From: Bacillota bacterium
Lineage (GTDB): Bacteria > Bacillota > Clostridia > Christensenellales > CAG-138
Length of the DNA: 20,034 nucleotides
Direction of reading: 5' to 3'
Assembly: GCA_016288175.1 (NCBI GenBank)
Contig: JAEEYN010000198.1
Location: forward strand, 1-20,034
Both the position numbers and the translations under genes were made by a program. Positions 15,901 through 20,034 of this stretch are shown here, one piece after another. Under the pieces are notes generated by a model. That model was not told the DNA's origin. It saw only the letters and a list, made by a program, of their open reading frames with translations, and made no database searches. Within the stretch, counting starts at the first letter, position 1, and each line of letters begins with the position of its first letter.

Positions 15901-16512
15901 AGGCTCGATCCTCGATTCGAGTTCGTGAAGGATGTCCTCAAGACGAACAAGATTGTGCTCGGTATTCTGGAGTTTTCTTTCGGCGTCCTCTTTGCGCGTG
16001 CGGTATTTCATCACGCCCGCTGCTTCCTCAAAAACGATCCTTCTGTCATTGGAACGGTCGGAGAGGATCTCGCTGACGCGTCCCTGACCGATGATCGAGT
16101 AGCCGTCTTTTCCGATGCCGGTGTCGCGGAAGAGCTCCTGAATATCCTTCAGTCTGCATGCGGTTTTGTTAATGAAGTATTCGCTTTCTCCTGAACGGTA
16201 TGCGCGGCGAGTGACGGCGACCTCCGAAAACGGGGAATCGAGCGTTCCGTCGCTGTTGTCGAAATACATCGATACTTCGCAAAAAGAAAGCGGCCGGCGT
16301 TTTTCCGTACCGTTGAAAATGTAATCCTCGACCTTTTTCCCGCGCAGCGCACGTGCACTCTGCTCGCCCAAAACAAAACGGAAAGCATCGGCAATGTTGC
16401 TCTTGCCGCATCCGTTCGGTCCGAGTATTCCGGTTATTCCCTGCTCAAAGACAAGTTCCGTCTTCTTTGCAAAGGACTTGAAACCGTTGATTTCGAGTTT
16501 CGTTAACTGCAT
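12958..16512 (-). CDS. smc: Chromosome segregation protein SMC
   Basis: SMC forms the ring-shaped condensin with ScpA and ScpB that organises and separates chromosomes. The 1184-residue protein has the N-terminal ATPase half with FKSF and Walker A GPNGCGKS (31-38), a long coiled coil, a hinge (about 520-660, including GVVAELITVPKEYERAVE and ending near GGSMTGGS), a second coiled coil, and the C-terminal half with the LSGGEQ signature (about 1095), Walker B CILDEID (about 1117) and the ITHRKGAM switch. I choose ATG 16512, which gives the family N-terminus MQLTKLEINGFKSF. A TTG at 16530 would overlap the rnc stop as TTGA and has a GAGGG 10 nt upstream, so a six-residue longer form is possible. 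scpA/scpB are not in the window. Confidence 0.97.
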   Translation of the reverse strand: MQLTKLEINGFKSFAKKTELVFEQGITGILGPNGCGKSNIADAFRFVLGEQSARALRGKKVEDYIFNGTEKRRPLSFCEVSMYFDNSDGTLDSPFSEVAVTRRAYRSGESEYFINKTACRLKDIQELFRDTGIGKDGYSIIGQGRVSEILSDRSNDRRIVFEEAAGVMKYRTRKEDAERKLQNTEHNLVRLEDILHELESRIEPLREQSEKADAYFKMRDELRELELNLFVTMHDRTTEKIRQLKENAELIDSEILTASAEEESLSETCSKEETAERTLNSAISETSQKLISLTSSVESTVGETKLGSERITRLENEIKQNKTESAELEEERYINEERIAAITSALESSDFDTAALRGKLADAQKELGALSDEIEAKENAVEAQKQAMMDAMNRLADTKGRVSRLEAMRESLNGRLDAIALEKASALEETETLESEQKELRDAVDADNSTIGEIKNALLDSSGLESKIASEMNALSLKMRRSEDEIKIIDSRRKVLEEMKQAHEGYYASVRRLLNDASRDTSLSSRIHGVVAELITVPKEYERAVEMALGSALQNIIVPTEQDAKYVIEYLRKRDYGRATLLPVSAMRSRLLTSEERSFINVPGCFGVASELIGFSPAFRSAVENLLGRTVIVRDMDTGILINRRARSAFRIATLEGDILNPGGSMTGGSVQKREFSLLGRERAIEELAESRNKALSAVGSIKSEIDTAQQKLTAAAKKSSQLREKIQELNVALASDAEKLDIAEKYLLKSKDAVGKLDLEADRIRDSISEIDQQCREAEEAENLLNKDNAVTSDDIRAAQLELSNMRRQLQTANEKTAELQVLIMAADKEKNAADAEVERLKRSNASIVERIAALADGIKQKQADIEELNENLNKLLEAVGIDKDKVNSLNDELRSMENERAEHLRLLDESRERKEEVSNCISELREKLHKNELGLSKLQSDLENMAEKIWRDYEMTYENALNYKKPISAAQMHMRTDELRRSIRDLGEVNTSAIEDYRSVKERYDDLSVQCDDLRKAQSDLNELISGLTETMQAEFAEQFAKIRVNFAETFRELFGGGHAELVLSDKNDVLNSNIDIIAQPPGKKLQLLTLLSGGEQALTAIALLFAILRLKPAAFCILDEIDTSLDEANVDCFAEYLKGYSKGTQFIIITHRKGAMAVCNALYGVSMEEKGVSSIVSAKFA

Positions 16513-16526
16513 CGTTTGGGTTTGGA

Positions 16527-17255
16527 TCAATTACTGTTTCCCTCAGGCCAATCCACACCACTCAAAAGTTCGAGAGTTGCTTTCGCGGCATTCTGACCTG
16601 CTTCCTGTTTTGTGCTTCCTTCGCCGAAGCCGTAGACAGCGCCACCGATGGAGACCTGCATCGTAAAGACTCGCTTATGGTCGGGACCGTTGATCCCGAT
16701 AACAGTATAATCGAGCTCGCCGCAGTGCCTGTGCTGAACATACTCCTGCAGCAAAGTCTTGTAGTCTTTTGCGGAAAGCGACTTTACGGCTTCACAAATG
16801 CTGACTTCAATAAAACTATGGATAAAAGGCTTTGCGGCGTCGATCCCGCCGTCAAGGAAGAGTGCGCCGATAACAGCTTCAAGCGCATCGGAAAGGATCG
16901 AAGGCTTTTCACGGCCTCCGGTATTCTCTTCGCCGTGGCTGAGACGCAGATACCGACCGAGATCAAGCTCCTTTGCAACGCGAAACAGCGCGGGTTCATA
17001 AACAGCCCTCGAACGCGTTCTGGTCATCATGCCTTCATTCATTTGCGGGAAATTGAGATAGAGATATTCGCTGACGCAAAGCTCAAGTACAGCGTCGCCG
17101 AGGAATTCCATTCTCTCGTTGTGAATGCTTGCTCTGTTCTCACCTTTAACAAACGAAGAGTGGGTGAGTGCGGTGTTGAGCAAAGCGATATCGGTGAAGC
17201 TGTAATTGAGCTTTGCCATCAATTCGTTTAGTTCTTGAATGCGTTTTTCGTTCAT
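16527..17255 (-). CDS. rnc: Ribonuclease III
   Basis: RNase III cleaves double-stranded RNA, including rRNA precursors. With ATG 17255 as the start it is 242 residues. The signature NERMEFLGDAVLEL (46-59, catalytic E50 and D54) and the second acidic pair in SDALEAVIGALFLDGG (D123, E126) are intact. The C-terminal double-stranded RNA-binding domain (about 165-240) begins KDYKTLLQEYVQ and ends with KQEAGQNAAKATLELL. The frame stays open upstream to a TTG at 17306, but the extra 17 hydrophobic residues are not family-like and that codon lies in the loop of the acpP terminator hairpin. The ribosome site is weak. It overlaps or adjoins smc. Confidence 0.95.
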   Translation of the reverse strand: MNEKRIQELNELMAKLNYSFTDIALLNTALTHSSFVKGENRASIHNERMEFLGDAVLELCVSEYLYLNFPQMNEGMMTRTRSRAVYEPALFRVAKELDLGRYLRLSHGEENTGGREKPSILSDALEAVIGALFLDGGIDAAKPFIHSFIEVSICEAVKSLSAKDYKTLLQEYVQHRHCGELDYTVIGINGPDHKRVFTMQVSIGGAVYGFGEGSTKQEAGQNAAKATLELLSGVDWPEGNSN

Positions 17256-17288
17256 GGTCTGAAACTTACTGATGGCAAAAACGATAAA

Positions 17289-17324
17289 GACCCACACCGA
17301 AATCAACCGAAAACGATGTGGGTC
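17289..17324 (-). terminator. Terminator/attenuator between acpP and rnc
   Basis: On the minus strand, arms 17324-17317 and 17296-17289 are perfect over 8 bp (GACCCACA/TGTGGGTC), with two further pairs past one mismatch, and are followed by TTTATCGTTTTT. It begins 13 bases after the acpP stop. Partial termination here would let abundant acpP be made over the low-level rnc-smc-ftsY genes. Confidence 0.6.
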
Positions 17325-17336
17325 GCTTCTGCGGAA

Positions 17337-17558
17337 TTATTTGCTCTCTACGAATTTGACGATGTCGCCGACGGATTTGATCGTGGGCAGCACGTTATCG
17401 GGGATCTCGATCCCGTAGCGCTCCTCAAGGCCCATAACGAGCTCGTAAAGGTCGATCGAATCGGCTTTCAGGTCGTCGATGAGGCGGGATTCGAGGGTGA
17501 TCTTATCAGCGGGAATATTAAGCTGTTCTGCAATTGCATTGCGGATTTCTTCAAACAT
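17337..17558 (-). CDS. acpP: Acyl carrier protein
   Basis: AcpP carries growing acyl chains on a phosphopantetheine arm during fatty acid synthesis. The 73-residue acidic protein has the DLKADSIDLYELVM motif, with S34 as the phosphopantetheine attachment serine, followed by EERYGIEIPDN, typical of AcpP helix III. I choose ATG 17558 because AAAGGAG lies 10 nt upstream; an in-frame TTG at 17564 is only 4 nt from the ribosome site. It is the first gene of the block acpP-rnc-smc-ftsY. The usual upstream fatty acid genes (plsX, fabD, fabG) are absent, since ylxM lies divergently upstream. Confidence 0.96.
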   Translation of the reverse strand: MFEEIRNAIAEQLNIPADKITLESRLIDDLKADSIDLYELVMGLEERYGIEIPDNVLPTIKSVGDIVKFVESK

Positions 17559-17568
17559 TTTCAAAAAT

Positions 17569-17575
17569 CTCCTTT
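17569..17575 (-). promoter_or_regulatory. Ribosome binding site of acpP
   Basis: AAAGGAG on the minus strand, 10 nt before ATG 17558; it favours the ATG over the TTG at 17564. Confidence 0.7.
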
Positions 17576-17613
17576 CAGGAACTCAGCCGCCAATACGGCC
17601 AGGTAATAAACTT

Positions 17614-17645
17614 ACCAATGTTTATTTTACAATAAAATCATTGGT
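17614..17645. promoter_or_regulatory. Dyad symmetry around the acpP -10, candidate operator
   Basis: Perfect 7-bp arms ACCAATG (17614-17620) and CATTGGT (17639-17645) flank the -10 element of the acpP promoter; a smaller ATTTTA/TAAAAT palindrome sits in the centre. The half-sites resemble those of the yceD-rpmF dyad (ACC, two A/T bases, TG). Confidence 0.35.
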
Positions 17646-17653
17646 GTTGTCAA
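17624..17653 (-). promoter_or_regulatory. Probable sigma-A promoter of acpP-rnc-smc-ftsY
   Basis: On the minus strand a perfect TTGACA (17653-17648) and TAAAAT (17629-17624) are 18 bp apart. Transcription would start near 17617, giving a leader of about 58 nt that can form a small GGTAA/TTACC hairpin (17602-17616). Confidence 0.7.
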
Positions 17654-17765
17654 TGCTTAAGTTTGACTATATACATAAACGTATCAATACACTGCGTGGT
17701 TGAATCAGAGCTTTCCGCTCCTGAAAGCAGCCGCAAATATACTTAATGAAGAGGTTTGAAAGGTA
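17654..17765. other. Divergent intergenic region between acpP and ylxM
   Basis: About 280 bases separate acpP and ylxM, the longest non-coding stretch here. Apart from the two promoters it holds a perfect GCTTTC/GAAAGC hairpin (17710-17728, 7-nt loop) and an AT-rich ATACATAAACGTAT palindrome near 17673-17686. I recognise no RNA gene in it and find no credible small coding frame. Confidence 0.4.
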
Positions 17766-17793
17766 TTGACTTATCGGGAAAAGCTGATATAAT
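17766..17793 (+). promoter_or_regulatory. Sigma-A promoter of ylxM-ffh
   Basis: TTGACT (17766-17771) and TATAAT (17788-17793) are 16 bp apart, with TG at 17785-17786 giving an extended -10. Transcription would start near 17800. Confidence 0.75.
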
Positions 17794-17799
17794 AGCTGA

Positions 17800-17823
17800 C
17801 TGTAAAGTTCAAAACCTTTACAG
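17800..17823 (+). promoter_or_regulatory. Hairpin at the extreme 5' end of the ylxM-ffh transcript
   Basis: Perfect 8-bp arms CTGTAAAG (17800-17807) and CTTTACAG (17816-17823) enclose an 8-nt loop. The left arm begins at the expected transcription start, and the GGAG ribosome site (17827-17830) follows 3 bases after the right arm. It may stabilise the mRNA 5' end, affect ribosome access, or be a DNA operator. Confidence 0.5.
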
Positions 17824-17838
17824 ATCGGAGTGAATGCC

Positions 17839-18198
17839 GTGCAGGACCGAATTGAGCTTAGTCTGCTTGCCGACTATTACGGCGCATTTCTGACTGAGAA
17901 TCAGCGTGAGCTTATCAAGCTCAGCTGCGACGAGGACCTCAGCCTTTCAGAGATCGCCGAGCAAAAAGGGATCTCCCGTCAAGGCGTTCGCGATTCGATC
18001 GCCCGCGGCAGCAGGATCCTTTCCGAAATGGAAGCAAAGCTCGGTCTTATTGCAAGGGACCGAAAAGCCGCATCATTGATGAGCGGGATAAAACGCGAAA
18101 TCGAAAGCGGGGAAGGCGATGCTTCAAAAAAGCTCGATATGATCCGTCCGATGATCGCGGGACTCTCGAAAATCCTGGAGGGAAAAGATGGCATTTGA
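17839..18198 (+). CDS. ylxM: YlxM-family DNA-binding/SRP-associated protein
   Basis: A 119-residue helical protein of the UPF0122/YlxM (p13) family, encoded next to ffh across Firmicutes; work in Streptococcus indicates that YlxM interacts with the SRP and stimulates it. The conserved LADYYGAFLTENQRELIKL opening (10-28) and a sigma-70 region-4-like helix-turn-helix DLSLSEIAEQKGISRQGVRD (33-52) are clear. I place the start at GTG 17839, 8 nt after GGAG 17827-17830. An in-frame GTG at 17830 overlaps the ribosome site itself, so it is unlikely. The gene overlaps ffh by 11 bp, implying coupled translation. Confidence 0.9.
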   Translation: MQDRIELSLLADYYGAFLTENQRELIKLSCDEDLSLSEIAEQKGISRQGVRDSIARGSRILSEMEAKLGLIARDRKAASLMSGIKREIESGEGDASKKLDMIRPMIAGLSKILEGKDGI

Positions 18199-19534
18199 GG
18201 GACTTTCTTCAAAGCTTCAGAATATTTTCAAAAAGCTCGGAAACCGCGGAAAGCTGACCGAAAAAGAAGTCAAGGAAGCGATGCGCGAAGTCAAGCTCGC
18301 GCTTCTTGAAGCGGACGTCAACTTCACCGTCGTCAAGTCGTTCATCAGCAGCGTATCCGCAAGGTGCGTTGGAACAGAAGTGCTTGAGAGCCTGACTCCT
18401 TCGCAGCAGATCATCAAGATCGTCGACGAAGAACTCACCACTCTCATGGGCGGAACCGTTTCGAAGATCGATTTCGGTCCCCGCAAGCCTTCCGTGATCC
18501 TTCTTGCGGGTCTTCAGGGCGCCGGTAAAACGACAATGGCCGGTAAACTTGCCGCCCACCTTGAAAAGACTCAGGGAAAGAAATGCCTCCTTGTTGCCTG
18601 CGATATCTACCGCCCCGCAGCAATTACGCAGCTCCAGGTCGTCGGTGAAAAGGTCAATGTTCCCGTTTTCGAGCGCGGAACTCAGAACCCCGTTAAAACC
18701 GTCAAAGAGGCTATCGCACACGCGGAGCATAATCTTCTCGATGTTGTGATCGTCGATACTGCAGGCCGTCTTCATATCGATGAAGGCATGATGGACGAGA
18801 TCGCGGCGATCAAAGAATTTGCCAAACCCGCTGAAACGCTGCTCGTTGTCGACGCGATGACCGGTCAGGATGCAGTCAATGTTGCTGCAGCCTTCAACGA
18901 AAAACTCGGTCTCACCGGTGTCATCCTCACAAAGCTCGACGGCGATACACGCGGCGGCGCAGCGCTCTCCGTTCGCCAGGTCACCGGCAAGCCGATCAAG
19001 TTTTCCGGCATCGGCGAAAAGCTGACCGATATCGAGCCTTTCTATCCCGACCGTATGGCGTCGAGGATCCTCGGCATGGGCGATGTTCTGACCCTCATTG
19101 AGAAGGCGGAGCAGGCATTCGACGAGAAACAGGCGCTCGAGATCGCAAACAAGATCAAGAACGACGATTTCAACCTCAACGACTTCCTCGAGCAGTTCCA
19201 GCAAATGAAGAAGATGGGCTCGATGGAAGACATCCTTCGCATGATGCCCGGAGTGAATGCGGATCAGCTCAAGAATGTTGAGTTCGACAAAAAAGCTACC
19301 GGCAAAATGGAAGCCATCATCTATTCGATGACTCCGAAGGAGCGCCGCAAGCCCGAGCTTCTCAATGCAAGCCGCAAGAAGCGCATTGCCGCCGGCAGCG
19401 GAACGAGTGTTCAGGAGGTCAACAGGCTTCTTAAACAGTTCGAACAGTCCCGTCAGCTGATGAAGCAGTTCACCGGCAAAGGCAAAAAGCGCCGCGGGCT
19501 TATGAGCGCGCTTTTTGGAAAGCGCGGCTTCTGA
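18188..19534 (+). CDS. ffh: Signal recognition particle protein Ffh
   Basis: Ffh is the SRP54 GTPase that binds signal sequences on nascent chains and, with SRP RNA, delivers ribosomes to FtsY. The 448-residue protein has the N domain (1-95), the G domain with GLQGAGKTT (108-116), DTAGRLHID, TKLDGDTRGG and GIGEKLTDIEPF, and the methionine-rich M domain (about 325-448) with MMPGV and SGTSVQEVNRLLKQFEQSRQLMKQF, which contains the SRP RNA-binding helix-turn-helix. GGAGGG ends just before the ATG. It lies after ylxM in one operon; rpsP follows after 80 bases. The SRP RNA gene (ffs) is not recognisable in the window. Confidence 0.97.
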   Translation: MAFEGLSSKLQNIFKKLGNRGKLTEKEVKEAMREVKLALLEADVNFTVVKSFISSVSARCVGTEVLESLTPSQQIIKIVDEELTTLMGGTVSKIDFGPRKPSVILLAGLQGAGKTTMAGKLAAHLEKTQGKKCLLVACDIYRPAAITQLQVVGEKVNVPVFERGTQNPVKTVKEAIAHAEHNLLDVVIVDTAGRLHIDEGMMDEIAAIKEFAKPAETLLVVDAMTGQDAVNVAAAFNEKLGLTGVILTKLDGDTRGGAALSVRQVTGKPIKFSGIGEKLTDIEPFYPDRMASRILGMGDVLTLIEKAEQAFDEKQALEIANKIKNDDFNLNDFLEQFQQMKKMGSMEDILRMMPGVNADQLKNVEFDKKATGKMEAIIYSMTPKERRKPELLNASRKKRIAAGSGTSVQEVNRLLKQFEQSRQLMKQFTGKGKKRRGLMSALFGKRGF

Positions 19535-19554
19535 TTTTCAAACTTCGACCAATC

Positions 19555-19576
19555 AAGGCATTTACTTGCCTTTTGG
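19555..19576 (+). terminator. Weak hairpin between ffh and rpsP
   Basis: AAGGCA (19555-19560) and TGCCTT (19567-19572) form a 6-bp stem with a 6-nt loop, followed by only TT then GG. It is a weak terminator at best and may act as an attenuator or processing site; the remaining sequence up to rpsP is AT-rich with no promoter I would call with confidence. Confidence 0.35.
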
Positions 19577-19614
19577 ATATTAAACAATCAATTAATTAAC
19601 TTGGAGGAATTACC

Positions 19615-19857
19615 ATGCTTAAGATCAGACTTCGCAGAATGGGCGCAAAGAAGGCTCCCTTCTACCGTATTGTTGTTGCGGATTCCCGCGCTCCCCGTGA
19701 CGGTGCATTCGTCGAGGAGATCGGTTACTACAATCCCCTCACCGATCCCGCTGAGGTCGTTGTAGACGCCGAGAAGGCAAAGACCTGGATCAAGAACGGC
19801 GCACAGCCCACCGAAACCGTTCGCGGCCTGTTCAAGAAGAACGGTGTTATCGACTGA
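19615..19857 (+). CDS. rpsP: 30S ribosomal protein S16
   Basis: The 80-residue protein begins MLKIRLRRMGAKKAPFYRIV and continues VADSRAPRDG and EEIGYYNPL, the standard S16 sequence; S16 is an early assembly protein binding 16S rRNA. GGAGG at 19602-19606 region provides a strong ribosome site. Its stop codon overlaps the khpA start as TGATG. The order ffh-rpsP-khpA is conserved in Firmicutes, with rimM and trmD usually next. Confidence 0.98.
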   Translation: MLKIRLRRMGAKKAPFYRIVVADSRAPRDGAFVEEIGYYNPLTDPAEVVVDAEKAKTWIKNGAQPTETVRGLFKKNGVID

Positions 19858-20034
19858 TGGAAGAAGAACTCAAAACGATCTCCGTCGAGGAAGTCGTTGC
19901 GCTCGTTGAATACATCGCAAAGAACCTTGTCGACGAGCCGGACGCCGTTAAAGTCGTTGTGAAGAACGAAGCAGCTCCCGAAGAGAATGCAGAAGAGAAA
20001 TCGGAAGAAGCATCCGAGGAATACAGCTATGACA
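19857..20034 (+). CDS. khpA: KhpA/YlqC-type KH-domain RNA-binding protein, N-terminal part (3' truncated by window edge)
   Basis: ATG 19857 overlaps the rpsP stop by one base and opens a frame that runs off the right edge, with 59 residues visible. The segment EEVVALVEYIAKNLVDEPDAVKV (11-33) matches the first helix of KhpA (YlqC), a small KH-domain protein that in other Gram-positive bacteria pairs with KhpB and binds RNA, affecting cell size and division. The position directly after rpsP supports this. Residues 37-55 are an acidic, low-complexity stretch rich in E, A and S that is unusual for this roughly 75-residue family. The GXXG loop of the KH domain should follow outside the window, so identity is inferred from the N-terminus and context. 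Confidence 0.82.
   Translation, partial: MEEELKTISVEEVVALVEYIAKNLVDEPDAVKVVVKNEAAPEENAEEKSEEASEEYSYD

Noticed and set aside
17256..17306. Longer rnc product from TTG 17306 with a hydrophobic N-terminus
   Set aside because: RNase III is cytosolic, the added residues are not family-like, and the codon lies in the loop of the acpP terminator.
18209..19204. A 331-codon minus-strand open frame antisense to ffh
   Set aside because: It is a shadow of the conserved Ffh frame and shows no domain of its own.
1..20034. Mobile elements, CRISPR arrays, tRNA, rRNA or defence genes
   Set aside because: No transposase, integrase, direct-repeat array, cloverleaf or defence domain is visible; nearly all sequence is assigned to core genes.

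Overview
The window is ordinary core chromosome of a low-to-mid GC Bacillota, most likely a member of class Clostridia. Gene content points there: a RecX-BirA-Nnr-FthC run, the coaD/ylbJ/tmcAL/ackA/yceD/rpmF neighbourhood, the acpP-rnc-smc-ftsY block, and ylxM-ffh-rpsP-khpA. YlbJ is a sporulation-associated family, so a spore-forming ancestry is likely; acetate kinase fits fermentative growth. I cannot name the genus. I see no mobile element, phage gene, CRISPR array, tRNA or rRNA, and coding density is high.

Layout. (1) 1-462: the tail of a DUF885 protein. (2) 497-5071, plus strand: recX, birA, nnr, an amidohydrolase and fthC, with short gaps or overlaps, apparently one operon from a promoter at 497-526. 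Two of its products (Nnr and 5-formyl-THF cyclo-ligase) are metabolite-repair enzymes, and the amidohydrolase sits between them. (3) 5116-7154, plus strand: rsmD, coaD and a coiled-coil protein from their own promoter, closed by a hairpin. (4) 7155-9478, minus strand: tmcAL then ylbJ, with a strong terminator-like hairpin between them that overlaps the apparent ylbJ start codon. (5) 9535-11719, plus strand: ackA, then a promoter with a dyad, yceD (DUF177) and rpmF, then a terminator. (6) 11761-17653, minus strand: acpP, rnc, smc, ftsY from a promoter with a dyad, with an attenuator-like hairpin after acpP. (7) 17766-end, plus strand: ylxM, ffh, rpsP, khpA.

How the parts fit. Block 6 and block 7 form one colinear run in Bacillus and many Clostridia (acpP-rnc-smc-ftsY-ylxM-ffh-rpsP-khpA). 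Here the first four genes are flipped, so ftsY and ffh, the two SRP GTPases, are divided between opposing operons, and the usual plsX/fabD/fabG genes beside acpP are not in the window. Blocks 3-5 hold the ylbH-ylbI-ylbJ-ylbM-ylbN-rpmF set known from Bacillus, with ylbJ and tmcAL on the opposite strand and a coiled-coil gene inserted.

No striking new defence or mobile system is present. The items most worth checking are the amidohydrolase in the repair operon, the acidic insertion in KhpA, the ylbJ start buried in a terminator, and the dyads over the yceD-rpmF and acpP promoters.
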